64,000 bases of DNA, from contig MTON01000013.1 of NCBI GenBank assembly GCA_002010665.1, forward strand, positions 50,880 through 114,879, read 5' to 3'. Each line of letters begins with the position of its first letter. The first letter of the stretch is position 1. The notes under the pieces are model-generated. The model was not told the DNA's origin. It did no database searches and saw nothing but the letters and a program-made list of their open reading frames with translations. This document shows, piece by piece, positions 1 to 8,157 of the stretch. The DNA comes from Candidatus Aminicenantes bacterium JdFR-78. GTDB lineage: Bacteria; Acidobacteriota; Aminicenantia; JdFR-78. The translations under genes and the position numbers were made by a program.

Positions 1-1648
1 TTCCTGTCCATTTTGAAACTATTTCTGCTATATCTTCTTCATCTACTTCATCTTTAAGCATTTTGCCCTTTTCTTGAATTTTTGCTAATTCTTTAGTGGC
101 TTTTTCAATCTCCTTATTCAATTCGATTAATTTTCCATATCTAATTTCCGCTACTTTTTCTAAATCCCCTTTTCTTTCAGCATTCTGTTCCTCTATTTTC
201 AATCTATCAACTTCTTCCTTTAGACGATTTATTTTTTCAATTATCTCTTTTTCTTTTTGCCATTGGGCTTTCATAGAATCCCTTTTCTCTTTTAAATCAG
301 CAAGCTCTTTATCAATCTTTTTAATTTTCTCCTGGGATGCTTTATCCTTTTCTTTTTTAAGCGCCTGTTTTTCTATTTCGAGCTGGATTATTTTCCTCTC
401 AATTTCATCAATTTCCACGGGTAAACTATCAATTTCCATTCTTATTCTTGAAGCAGCCTCATCAATTAAATCAATCGCTTTGTCAGGTAAATATCGGTCA
501 GTTATATATCTATGGGATAGGGTGGCAGCAGCTACAAGAGCTGAATCTTTTATTTTTACTCCGTGGTGAACTTCATATTTTTCTTTAAGTCCTCTTAAAA
601 TGGAAATTGTTTCCTCAACAGTAGGTTCTCCAACATAAACGGGCTGAAATCTCCGTTCTAAAGCAGCATCTTTTTCAATATATTTTTTATATTCATTTAA
701 AGTTGTTGCTCCTATACAGCGAAGTTCACCTCGTGCTAAAGGAGGCTTTAACATATTTGAGGCATCAACAGCACCTTCAGCAGCACCAGCTCCAATTATG
801 GTATGGAGCTCATCAATAAATAAAATAATTTCACCCTGAGAATCAGTTATTTCTTTTAATACTGCTTTTAAACGATCTTCAAATTCTCCTCTATATTTTG
901 TTCCTGCGATCAGACTACCGAGATCAAGGGCAATAATTCTTTTGTTTTTCAGGGTTGCAGGAACATCTCCATTAGCAATTCTCTGAGCAAGTCCCTCCAC
1001 AATCGCTGTTTTTCCAACACCTGCTTCTCCTATAAGCACAGGATTGTTTTTGGTTCTTCTGGATAAAACCTGAATAACTCTTCTAATTTCGTCGTCCCGT
1101 CCAATAACAGGGTCAAGTTTTCCTTGACGGGCAAGTGCTGTTAAATCTCGACCATATTTTTCAAGAGCCTGGAATTTATCTTCTGGATTTGGGTCAGTAA
1201 TTCTCTGGGAGCCTCGAATACTTCTTAGTGCCTCAAGTATATTCTCCTCTGTAAGACCATTATTTGCCAACACCTGAGAAGCATAAGATTGCCCTTCTTT
1301 TAAAATAGCAAGGAGTAAATGTTCAGTTGAAACATATTCGTCCTTGAAAGTCTCTGCCTCTTTAAAGGATAGGTCTAAAATATTTTTTAATTGAGGAGAA
1401 AGATAAACCTGCGCTTGAACACCCTGAATTTTGGGTAATCTATTTAAATAATTCTGTAATTCTTTTGAAATTTTTTCATTATTGACACCGATTTTATTTA
1501 AAATAGAAACTACTAAACCATCCTGTTGATTTAGAAGTGCCCATAATAAATGTTCGGGTCTTAATTCCTGATGATTTAAGCTCTCTGCTTTTCTCTGCGC
1601 CTGTTGTAATGCTTCAATAGACTTAACAGTAAATTTATCGAGCTGCAT
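1..1648 (-). CDS. clpB: ATP-dependent chaperone ClpB (5' part; runs off the window)
   Basis: Reading the minus strand from 1648 gives about 549 codons of ClpB, the Hsp100 disaggregase that works with DnaK to re-solubilise aggregated proteins in the cytoplasm. Visible in order: an N-terminal Clp repeat domain (begins [15 protein letters not shown]), the first AAA+ module with Walker A GEAGVGKT and Walker B LFIDELHT, the Arg-finger region, and the long charged coiled-coil middle domain that is diagnostic of ClpB rather than ClpA/C. The second AAA+ module lies beyond base 1. The start is supported by GGAGGA a few bases upstream and a good promoter. No CIRCE or sigma-32-type box was seen. Identity is certain; only the C-terminal half is missing because of the window edge. 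Confidence 0.96.
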   Translation of the reverse strand, partial: MQLDKFTVKSIEALQQAQRKAESLNHQELRPEHLLWALLNQQDGLVVSILNKIGVNNEKISKELQNYLNRLPKIQGVQAQVYLSPQLKNILDLSFKEAETFKDEYVSTEHLLLAILKEGQSYASQVLANNGLTEENILEALRSIRGSQRITDPNPEDKFQALEKYGRDLTALARQGKLDPVIGRDDEIRRVIQVLSRRTKNNPVLIGEAGVGKTAIVEGLAQRIANGDVPATLKNKRIIALDLGSLIAGTKYRGEFEDRLKAVLKEITDSQGEIILFIDELHTIIGAGAAEGAVDASNMLKPPLARGELRCIGATTLNEYKKYIEKDAALERRFQPVYVGEPTVEETISILRGLKEKYEVHHGVKIKDSALVAAATLSHRYITDRYLPDKAIDLIDEAASRIRMEIDSLPVEIDEIERKIIQLEIEKQALKKEKDKASQEKIKKIDKELADLKEKRDSMKAQWQKEKEIIEKINRLKEEVDRLKIEEQNAERKGDLEKVAEIRYGKLIELNKEIEKATKELAKIQEKGKMLKDEVDEEDIAEIVSKWTG

Positions 1649-1667
1649 TTTGTATCCTCCTAAATAA

Positions 1668-1696
1668 ATTAAAATATTTATTAGCTATGAAGTCAA
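1668..1696 (-). promoter_or_regulatory. Promoter of clpB
   Basis: On the minus strand TTGACT (1691-1696) and TTTAAT (1668-1673) are separated by 17 bp. The predicted start near 1661 leaves a leader of only about 13 nt, just enough to hold the GGAGGA ribosome site. This is a housekeeping-type rather than heat-shock-type promoter. Confidence 0.65.
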
Positions 1697-1755
1697 GAAA
1701 ATAATATAAACTCGGATTGCTAATGAAATTTCCTCAAAAGAGAAGGTGATGAATA

Positions 1756-1935
1756 TTATTTATTTTCAAGCATTTTCATTATATGTTTCGCTAAACTGTC
1801 TTTTATTTCATTATGTCTTGGGACTGGTTGGCAAATTTTGGTTTTAGGGTTTTGATACCAATCATGTCTTTTACCATGACGAATTAAAATACATCCCATT
1901 TCGTTAAGTTTTTTAATAAGTTCTTTCCTTTTCAC
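1756..1935 (-). CDS. hicA: HicA-family toxin (mRNA interferase), 59 aa
   Basis: A 59-residue frame starting at GTG that overlaps the TGA stop of the upstream hicB-like gene (GTGA arrangement), so the two are translationally coupled. The product starts MKRKELIKKLNEMGC and contains a GKRHDWYQNP stretch followed by PVPRHNEI, matching the HicA/YcfA fold, in which a central His in a G-x-H segment is catalytic and the protein is a small double-stranded-RNA-binding-like ribonuclease that cleaves mRNA during stress. Length is typical (HicA is about 60 residues). Order is antitoxin then toxin, the minority arrangement for this family. Activity is inferred; the pair as a whole is well supported. Confidence 0.85.
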   Translation of the reverse strand: MKRKELIKKLNEMGCILIRHGKRHDWYQNPKTKICQPVPRHNEIKDSLAKHIMKMLENK

Positions 1936-2144
1936 ACTACATCAAGCTCCCCAACCCTCCGAATTGAAGGTATAACTCCACTACTGAGTTCCTTATAAAT
2001 ATCTCTCAAGTTTTCTTTTAGTTCCTCTATACTTTCTCCTTGCGTCCAATAATCAGGGTATTCTTCTAAGTATCCTATCCACATATTTTCTTCTTTCCAA
2101 TAAATAAATCTTATTTTTCTTTTTTCTGTATTTTCATTCATCAT
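1932..2144 (-). CDS. hicB: HicB-family antitoxin, 70 aa
   Basis: A 70-residue protein with the short HicB partial-RNase-H-like fold: a beta strand rich in aromatic residues (RFIYWKEENMWIGYL), then a Y-W-TQGESIEELKENLRDIY segment equivalent to the GxSxEEAxxN pattern of HicB antitoxins. It would bind and neutralise the adjacent HicA. It lacks an obvious C-terminal DNA-binding domain, so autoregulation may be weak or need the complex. Upstream on the minus strand is TTGACT (2172-2177) with TATAAG (2151-2156; 15-bp spacer) or TAAGTT (17-bp spacer); the ATG lies 6 nt beyond TATAAG without a ribosome site, suggesting a leaderless message. A second ATG follows immediately at codon 2. Confidence 0.85.
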   Translation of the reverse strand: MMNENTEKRKIRFIYWKEENMWIGYLEEYPDYWTQGESIEELKENLRDIYKELSSGVIPSIRRVGELDVV

Positions 2145-2189
2145 TAAAAACTTATAAAAATTAATGAGTTAAGTCAAGATAAACAATAG

Positions 2190-2951
2190 TCAAAAATTCT
2201 TAATAATAAAATCAGAGATGAGGGATATCATTTTATTAAAATGCTTGGAATCAGAATATCTGTGGTCTGCACCTTTAATAATTTCTAATTTACAGTTTTT
2301 TAAAAGAGAAGCTAAATTTTTACTTTGATTAAGAGGGACTGATTCATCATGGTCACCATGAACTATTAAGACAGGAATTTTAATTTCTGATGCTATTTTA
2401 TATACATTTATTTCTTCAGCTTCTTTGAGCAGAGAATAGTCTAATTTAAAGTTATCTCCATTAACTGAAGTGTAATCTATATATCCCTCATTTTTCCATT
2501 TTTCTATCAAATGTTCACCAGCCTGCAACACAAATAATTCATACAGATCTGATACAGGAGATTTTAGGGCCATAACTTGTATATCTTTGCTTCTGGAAGA
2601 GGCTAAAATACTTGCAAGCCCACCAAAACTCGAACCAATTAAACCTATTTTTGAGTAATCCAATCTTTTCAAAAATTGGATTGAAGTTAAAACATCATCG
2701 ACTGCTTTAGAAATTGTAATATTTCCAAGTTCTCCTTCACTTTCGCCATGACCTGTGAAGTCGAACCTGAAGGTCGAGATTTCACTTTCATTTAAAATTT
2801 TTTCTAATATTAAATTTGTAATGCTGTTTTTATCAGTTGTAAAGCCATGACATAAAATTACTACTTTCTCTTTTTTAGGAAAAATAGGGTTTGATAAAAT
2901 TCCACAAAGTTTGAATCCACTGCTGTTTTTGTAGAATATCTTCTCTTTCAT
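2190..2951 (-). CDS. Alpha/beta hydrolase (esterase/acyl-hydrolase type), 253 aa
   Basis: Complete single-domain alpha/beta hydrolase. The oxyanion region LCHGFTTDKNS, the RFDFTGHGESEG strand-turn and the nucleophile elbow GSSFGG are clear, followed by a late VHGDHDESVP (acid) and ADHRYSD (His) to complete the Ser-Asp-His triad. No signal peptide, so cytoplasmic. Closest in appearance to the BAAT/cinnamoyl-esterase-like group of Hydrolase_4 proteins; the substrate cannot be read from sequence. It is transcribed divergently from rpiB and is probably monocistronic. No strong ribosome site precedes the ATG. Confidence 0.85.
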   Translation of the reverse strand: MKEKIFYKNSSGFKLCGILSNPIFPKKEKVVILCHGFTTDKNSITNLILEKILNESEISTFRFDFTGHGESEGELGNITISKAVDDVLTSIQFLKRLDYSKIGLIGSSFGGLASILASSRSKDIQVMALKSPVSDLYELFVLQAGEHLIEKWKNEGYIDYTSVNGDNFKLDYSLLKEAEEINVYKIASEIKIPVLIVHGDHDESVPLNQSKNLASLLKNCKLEIIKGADHRYSDSKHFNKMISLISDFIIKNF

Positions 2952-2998
2952 TTTGTTTCATGTTAACATAAATTGATTTTCATTTTAAGTTTTTATTC

Positions 2999-3027
2999 TT
3001 GACTTAATAAAAATAGAATAAGATAAT
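2999..3027 (+). promoter_or_regulatory. Promoter of rpiB-glyA-pgsA
   Basis: TTGACT (2999-3004), 17-bp spacer, GATAAT (3022-3027). The ATG at 3036 is 9 nt past the -10 and has no Shine-Dalgarno sequence, so the transcript would start about 2 nt before the start codon. Confidence 0.65.
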
Positions 3028-3035
3028 GATTAGTA

Positions 3036-3497
3036 ATGATTGCAATTGGTTCTGACCACGCTGGATTTAGATTAAAGGAAAAAATAAAAGATTTTTTAAA
3101 AAAAAGGGAAGTGGAATTTTATGATTTTGGACCTGAAAACGAAGATTCAGTGGATTATCCAGATTTCGGGGAAAAGGTTGCCAAGGCTGTATCACAGGGG
3201 AAGGCAGAGCGAGGAATATTAATCTGTGGTTCAGGCCTTGGTATGACAATTGTTGCAAATAAGTTTAAAGGAGTTAGGGCAACTCTCTGTCATGATGAAT
3301 ATACAGCTAAAATGAGTCGCGCTCATAATGATTCTAACCTATTAACTCTTGGTGCAAGAGTTTTGGATGAGGAAATGGCATTGAAAATTGTGGAGATTTG
3401 GTTGGACACGCCTTTTGAAGGTGGGAGGCATTTAAGAAGATTAAATAAAATTAAAGAAATAGAAGACAAAAATTTTATTGAGGGAGTTAGCAAATGA
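3036..3497 (+). CDS. rpiB: Ribose-5-phosphate isomerase B
   Basis: Interconverts ribulose 5-phosphate and ribose 5-phosphate in the pentose phosphate pathway. The 153-residue protein has the RpiB/LacAB signature: IAIGSDHAGFRLKE at the N-terminus, the catalytic Cys in LICGSGLGM (Cys64), and RAHNDSNLLTLGAR supplying the ring-opening His and phosphate contacts. Length is normal. It overlaps glyA by 4 bp (ATGA), so the two are translationally coupled; rpiB-glyA adjacency is common in bacteria and links ribose phosphate and one-carbon supply for nucleotide synthesis. The message is probably leaderless. Confidence 0.95.
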   Translation: MIAIGSDHAGFRLKEKIKDFLKKREVEFYDFGPENEDSVDYPDFGEKVAKAVSQGKAERGILICGSGLGMTIVANKFKGVRATLCHDEYTAKMSRAHNDSNLLTLGARVLDEEMALKIVEIWLDTPFEGGRHLRRLNKIKEIEDKNFIEGVSK

Positions 3498-4933
3498 GTG
3501 ATTTTTATTCCAAAGTTAAAAATTTGATTGATAAGGTTGAGAAAAATAATATATGGCGTCAGCACGAATGTTTTAATCTTATTCCATCTGAAACAACCCC
3601 AAGTTTACTGGTAAAAATATGTGAGATATCAGACCCAGCAGGAAGATATGCAGAGCATCGAACCATGAAAGGGGAAGAGATTTATTTTTATCAGGGCACT
3701 GATTTTATAAAAGAGGTTGAGTTAGAGACACAGAAGGAAATGTCAGATTTTTTCAATTGTACTCGTGTTGAGCTAAGGCCAATTAGCGGACAGATGGCAA
3801 ATGAAGTTGTATTTAAGGCAATGGTGAAATTTCTTAATAGAGAAAAGTCTTTTAATCAGCCATCAAGAAAATTAAGGGCTGTAATGAATAATGAGTTAAC
3901 AAAAGGGGGGCATTTAAGTTCTCAGCCAATGGGGGCTTTGTTTAATTATGTAGAGGAAGATCCATCCACAGGTAAAGAAAGGGTTATAAATTTTCCAGTT
4001 CGCTCTGACAATATGTATCAAATTGACACGGAAAGGCTTGCAGAGCTTCTCGAAAAAAATAAACCTGAATTAATAATTTTTGGGAAAAGCATGTTCTTGT
4101 ATCCTGAACCCGTAAAATTTGTTTATGATTTTGTTAAAGACTGGAATCCAAGACCAGTAATTATGTATGATATGGCACATGTTCTTGGACTTTATGGAGC
4201 TTTTCAAGAACCTTTAAGTGAAGGAGCTGATATTGTGACTGGAAGCACTCATAAGACATTTTTTGGACCTCAGAGAGGAATTATTGTCAGTAATATAGAT
4301 GAAAATGACTCATTGAAAAAGCTATGGATAGATATAAAGGGGAGGGCATTTCCTGGTTCAACCTCAAATCATCATTTAGGTACTTTGCTGGGCTTACTAA
4401 TGGCAGTATATGAGATGAATGCATTTAAAAGGGAATATCAGGGGCAGGTTTTGAAAAATTCAAAAGCTTTTGCAAAATCATTGAAAAGCTATGGAATTAA
4501 AGTTGAAGGAAATGAGCAAGATGGATTTACTCAAACTCATCAAGTTGTGATAAGGGTGAGAGAATATGGAATAGGAAATGAAATAGCGAGAAGGCTTGAA
4601 GAAAATAATATAATCACCAATTATCAGGCATTACCAGATGATGAAAGTTTTCTTGAGGCAAGTGGAATAAGGATGGGGGTTCAGGAAATGACACGGTTCG
4701 GAATGAAAGAAAAAGATTTTGATACATTGGCTGGTTATATTGCTGATGTAGTGATTCATGATAAAAAAGTTAAAGATGAAGTAATTAAATTCAGAAAGAA
4801 TTTTCTTGAAATGAGATATTGTTTACCTGCAGATAAAGCAATTCCTCTTGTTGCGAAAGTTCTGAATTCTTTATTACCTTCTTCTGATTATGCAAAAATT
4901 TTTGCAGATAATTTATTGAAATTGTCATCTTAA
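3494..4933 (+). CDS. glyA: Serine hydroxymethyltransferase family PLP enzyme (divergent, 479 aa)
   Basis: PLP fold-type I enzyme of the SHMT family, which converts serine and tetrahydrofolate to glycine and methylene-tetrahydrofolate. Seen: LIPSETTPS (equivalent of the LIxSEN motif), GRYAEHR, PISGQMANE, MYDMAHVLGLYGAF with the PLP-contacting Asp226/His229, and GSTHKTFFGPQRG with the Schiff-base Lys254. It is 60 or so residues longer than usual bacterial GlyA and several motifs deviate (for example PAGRYAEHR where NKYAEGYPG is usual), so it belongs to a divergent branch. Position behind rpiB in a coupled operon supports a GlyA role, but a different aldol substrate is possible. Confidence 0.85.
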   Translation: MSDFYSKVKNLIDKVEKNNIWRQHECFNLIPSETTPSLLVKICEISDPAGRYAEHRTMKGEEIYFYQGTDFIKEVELETQKEMSDFFNCTRVELRPISGQMANEVVFKAMVKFLNREKSFNQPSRKLRAVMNNELTKGGHLSSQPMGALFNYVEEDPSTGKERVINFPVRSDNMYQIDTERLAELLEKNKPELIIFGKSMFLYPEPVKFVYDFVKDWNPRPVIMYDMAHVLGLYGAFQEPLSEGADIVTGSTHKTFFGPQRGIIVSNIDENDSLKKLWIDIKGRAFPGSTSNHHLGTLLGLLMAVYEMNAFKREYQGQVLKNSKAFAKSLKSYGIKVEGNEQDGFTQTHQVVIRVREYGIGNEIARRLEENNIITNYQALPDDESFLEASGIRMGVQEMTRFGMKEKDFDTLAGYIADVVIHDKKVKDEVIKFRKNFLEMRYCLPADKAIPLVAKVLNSLLPSSDYAKIFADNLLKLSS

Positions 4934-4953
4934 AATTAGAAAACTGATTTCAA

Positions 4954-5544
4954 ATGAAAAAAACTAAAAAAGAAATATTTACATTGGCGAATCAACTTAC
5001 TTTTTTCAGGATACTCCTTGTTCCAATATTTATATTTTTCATGCTTTATAAAAAAGTAAATTTTGCTTTTTATGTATTTATTCTGGCTGGAGTAACTGAC
5101 GGGCTTGATGGCCTGGTTGCAAGAATGTGGAAACAGAAAACTCCTCTTGGGACTTTGCTTGATCCAATGGCTGATAAACTCCTTCTTGTCTCTTCTTTCT
5201 TAATTCTTTCATTTCCATCAGTTAGCTATCCAAATACCATTCCTATTTGGCTTACTATTTTTGTGGTAGGAAGAGATGTGCTGATTGGAAGTTCTGCCTT
5301 ATTTATATATTTAACTCGAGGAATAAAAACATTTAATCCCACTATTTTGGGTAAGGTGAGCACTATTTTTCAGATATTGACTGTTTTACTGGTTCTTTTA
5401 TTTAATTATTTGCTCCAAAAAAGTATATATCTCCAAGGATTATTTTTAATAACTTTATTTTTTACCATAACTTCAGGACTTCATTATCTTTATGTTGCTA
5501 TTCAATTAATTAAGATGAAAACTACGAATTTAGGGAGAGATTAA
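4954..5544 (+). CDS. pgsA: CDP-diacylglycerol-glycerol-3-phosphate 3-phosphatidyltransferase
   Basis: Inner-membrane CDP-alcohol phosphatidyltransferase making phosphatidylglycerol phosphate. The full motif D-G-x2-A-R-x8-G-x3-D-x3-D is seen within residues about 52-77 (TDGLDGLVAR, then LGTLLDPMADK), and the rest is made of hydrophobic helices. The 196-residue length fits PgsA rather than the larger phosphatidylserine or cardiolipin synthases. It starts 20 bp after glyA on the same strand and its last 4 bases overlap the convergent sugar-transferase gene. The N-terminal KKTKKEIFTLANQLTFFRI is the typical PgsA opening. Confidence 0.9.
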   Translation: MKKTKKEIFTLANQLTFFRILLVPIFIFFMLYKKVNFAFYVFILAGVTDGLDGLVARMWKQKTPLGTLLDPMADKLLLVSSFLILSFPSVSYPNTIPIWLTIFVVGRDVLIGSSALFIYLTRGIKTFNPTILGKVSTIFQILTVLLVLLFNYLLQKSIYLQGLFLITLFFTITSGLHYLYVAIQLIKMKTTNLGRD

Positions 5545-6983
5545 ATACGAGCGGTTTTATCAATAAAGCCTTTTTTCAAAGTCATCCATAGAATTTTAAG
5601 GTCAAGTATTAAGGACCAATTTTCAATGTAATATAAATCATATTCAATCCTTTTATCAAAAGGGGTATTCTGTCTTAAACCATGGACCTGAGCCCATCCT
5701 GTTATTCCAGATTTTACTTTATGACGAAGCATATATTGAGGGATTTTTTCCCTGAATTTTTTAACGAAATAAGGTCTTTCTGGTCGAGGCCCAACAAGAC
5801 TCATTTCACCCTTTAAAACATTGAAAAGCTGGGGTAGTTCATCAAGACTAAATTTTCTCAAAAACTTACCGAACCTTGTCAAACGGGGATCATCTGGTCT
5901 TGCCATAATCGGCCCTGTCTCTTTTTCTGCGTCAGGGACCATTGTTCTGAATTTGTGCATCATGAAGGGTTTTCCATCCATTCCAACCCTTTCCTGATTG
6001 TAAAAAATTGGACCTCTTGATGTGAGCTTTATTAAAATCGATATTATTAAAAAAAGTGGAGAGGTGATTATCAAGGCAATAAATGAAATAACAATATCCA
6101 TAATTCTTTTTACGACACTTCGCCAACCTTGAAGGGGAACATCATTGATGTTTATTATTGGTATGCCATCAAGGTCTTCTATTGATGATCTTAGTGTTAT
6201 GTATTGCAATAGATCTGGCACGAGTCTTACATTAACTATATAATTATTCGCTGTTTTAATAACATTTATAATTTCTTTAGCTTCTTCTAATGGTAATGTG
6301 ATGAATATTTCATTTATATTTTCCTCTTCTAATAGGGAATTTAAATCGTTTATTTTCCCAATTACTTTTAAATTATCAATTACATTTTCTCCTAATTTTT
6401 TATTGTTATCCAAGTATCCAATTATTTTATACCCAAGAGTTTGATATTGAACGAGTTTTTTAGCTATTGACCTTCCTTGTTCTCCAGCACCAATAATTAA
6501 AACTTTTCTTAGATTATGACCTTTCTCATATGAACGTTTTAAAAATAAGTGGACTTGACTTCTGAAGATTAGTACGAAAGTTATAAAGAAAATAAAATAA
6601 ATTACAAGAAATAAATGGGAAATCTGAAAATCTATTCTGAAAAGAGGTTTGGGGCCTGAACTATAGGCGTGAAGATAACTTAATATTCCAACAACAATTA
6701 CAATTGTGAGAACTAAATTAATAAATACTACAAAAAATTCATCTAATTTATTTCTTTTAACTTTAATTTTATAAAATCCTTGAAGATAAAAAATGAAAAG
6801 ATGAAGCAGGATAAATAATGGAAAGATAAGGAGATATGAAGAAAATGAAGGAATTCCTTTTGGAGCAGGGATGAGGGTTGAATAGAATCTAAAAAAGAAT
6901 GCTCCAAAAAAGGAAACAATTAATGCCAATAAGTCACTTAAAAGGAAATATCCTATTATTTTTTTGAATTTGTTCTGTATCAT
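5541..6983 (-). CDS. Exopolysaccharide polyprenyl-glycosylphosphotransferase (WcaJ/WbaP type)
   Basis: Membrane enzyme that loads a sugar 1-phosphate onto undecaprenyl phosphate to begin a polysaccharide repeat unit. The 480-residue protein has four N-terminal membrane helices, a CoA-binding-like Rossmann domain (VLIIGAGEQGRSIAKKL), a fifth hydrophobic segment near residue 300, and the catalytic bacterial sugar-transferase domain with NQERVGMDGKPFMMHKFRTM, SLDELPQLFNVLKGEMSLVGPRPE and SGITGWAQVHGLR. It follows the glycosyltransferase gene with a 4-bp overlap, forming a two-gene unit for capsule, O-antigen or exopolysaccharide. Sugar specificity cannot be told. Confidence 0.93.
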   Translation of the reverse strand: MIQNKFKKIIGYFLLSDLLALIVSFFGAFFFRFYSTLIPAPKGIPSFSSYLLIFPLFILLHLFIFYLQGFYKIKVKRNKLDEFFVVFINLVLTIVIVVGILSYLHAYSSGPKPLFRIDFQISHLFLVIYFIFFITFVLIFRSQVHLFLKRSYEKGHNLRKVLIIGAGEQGRSIAKKLVQYQTLGYKIIGYLDNNKKLGENVIDNLKVIGKINDLNSLLEEENINEIFITLPLEEAKEIINVIKTANNYIVNVRLVPDLLQYITLRSSIEDLDGIPIININDVPLQGWRSVVKRIMDIVISFIALIITSPLFLIISILIKLTSRGPIFYNQERVGMDGKPFMMHKFRTMVPDAEKETGPIMARPDDPRLTRFGKFLRKFSLDELPQLFNVLKGEMSLVGPRPERPYFVKKFREKIPQYMLRHKVKSGITGWAQVHGLRQNTPFDKRIEYDLYYIENWSLILDLKILWMTLKKGFIDKTARI

Positions 6984-8098
6984 AACATACTATTTTTAAA
7001 GTATTTGTATTTTTCTTCAATAAATTTTTTTATTTTTTCCTTAAATTTTTCTCTTGAAAACTGCATTGCATTTTCTCTTATTTTAGCTTTATTAAAATTC
7101 AATTTATTACACTTGTCAAGTGCTTTGAGCAAATCATTAACTTCTGATTTTGTAAAAAAAACACCTGTTTTATCGGGAATAACGGTTTCCTTTGCACCAC
7201 CTTTTTCATAGGCTATAACAGGTATCCCACATGCCTGAGCTTCAAGAGGAGCTATTCCGAAATCTTCTTCTCCAGGAAGTAGAAAAGCTCGTGCATTTTG
7301 ATAGAGTTTTAAAAGTTCATTATCAGATATATCTCTTAAAAATTCTATATTGGATTTAGCTATTCTTTTCAATTTCTTGTATTCAGGACCAACTCCAACT
7401 ATTTTAAGGGGTTCTCCAGTAATATTAAATGCCTCTATAGCTAAATCAATTCTTTTATATGGGACAAGGGCAGATACAATTAAATAGTAATCTTTACTTC
7501 CATTTTCACTGGGTCTAAAAAAATCAGTATCCACTGGAGGATGAATAACTTCAGCTTCTCTTCTGTAATACTTTTTAATTCTTTGAGCTACATTATGGGA
7601 ATTTGCTATAAAATAATCAACCCTGTGCGAGGAAGATTCATCCCAGAGTCTCAAATAGCTTATAATAGGTGGAATGAAATAGCGATGAAAAAAGGGGAGC
7701 TTTTCGTGTTCAAAATATGGAAAGTATTGATTCCAGGCATATCGCATCGGTGTATGAACATAACAGATATGTAAGGCATCAGGTCTTGGAATAATTCCCT
7801 TTGCAACGCAATGGCTACTGCTTATTATCAAATCATATTCCTGTAAATTAAATAGCTCAATTGCTAAGGGGAAAAGGGGTAAATAATAACGATATTTTCT
7901 CCTTAGAAAAGGGAATTTCTGTATGAAACTCGTTTCTATTTCTTTTTCCTCAATTATTTTTGTCTGGGAACCTTTGAAGTGAAATAATGTGAAGATTTTT
8001 GCCTCAGGAAAAATTTCCGCGAGAACTTCAAGGACTTTTTCTCCGCCTCTTCTGCCTGTAAGCCAATCATGGACAAGAGCAACTTTTATATTTTCCAT
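6980..8098 (-). CDS. Glycosyltransferase, GT4 family
   Basis: Retaining GT-B glycosyltransferase of 372 residues. The N-terminal half begins VALVHDWLTGRRGGEKVLEVLAEIFP, typical of the WcaI/RfaG-like GT4 group; the C-terminal half has the nucleotide-sugar site with FLLPGEEDFGIAPLEAQACGIPVIAYEKGGAKETV, including the E-x7-E motif. No transmembrane helix, so it is probably peripheral on the inner membrane. It is the first gene of the pair with the polyprenyl-glycosylphosphotransferase and has its own strong promoter and an AAGG ribosome site 9 nt before the ATG. Likely adds the second sugar of the repeat unit. Confidence 0.9.
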   Translation of the reverse strand: MENIKVALVHDWLTGRRGGEKVLEVLAEIFPEAKIFTLFHFKGSQTKIIEEKEIETSFIQKFPFLRRKYRYYLPLFPLAIELFNLQEYDLIISSSHCVAKGIIPRPDALHICYVHTPMRYAWNQYFPYFEHEKLPFFHRYFIPPIISYLRLWDESSSHRVDYFIANSHNVAQRIKKYYRREAEVIHPPVDTDFFRPSENGSKDYYLIVSALVPYKRIDLAIEAFNITGEPLKIVGVGPEYKKLKRIAKSNIEFLRDISDNELLKLYQNARAFLLPGEEDFGIAPLEAQACGIPVIAYEKGGAKETVIPDKTGVFFTKSEVNDLLKALDKCNKLNFNKAKIRENAMQFSREKFKEKIKKFIEEKYKYFKNSML

Positions 8099-8119
8099 TA
8101 AAATAACCTTAGCTGTTTG

Positions 8120-8148
8120 ATTATAAAAAGCAGGGGAGAAAATGTCAA
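8120..8148 (-). promoter_or_regulatory. Promoter of the glycosyltransferase operon
   Basis: Minus strand TTGACA (8143-8148), 17 bp, TATAAT (8120-8125): a perfect consensus match. It gives a leader of about 15 nt before the ATG at 8098. Confidence 0.8.
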
Positions 8149-8157
8149 TTACAATTG

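Noticed and set aside
96..569. Open plus-strand frame, 157 codons, Ser/Phe/Ile-rich
   Set aside because: It lies antisense to the clpB coiled-coil region; low-complexity composition is a reflection of the Lys/Glu-rich reverse strand, and it lacks a ribosome site.
7541..7774. Plus-strand frame inside the glycosyltransferase gene
   Set aside because: Antisense to a well-conserved GT4 coding region with no ribosome site or promoter.
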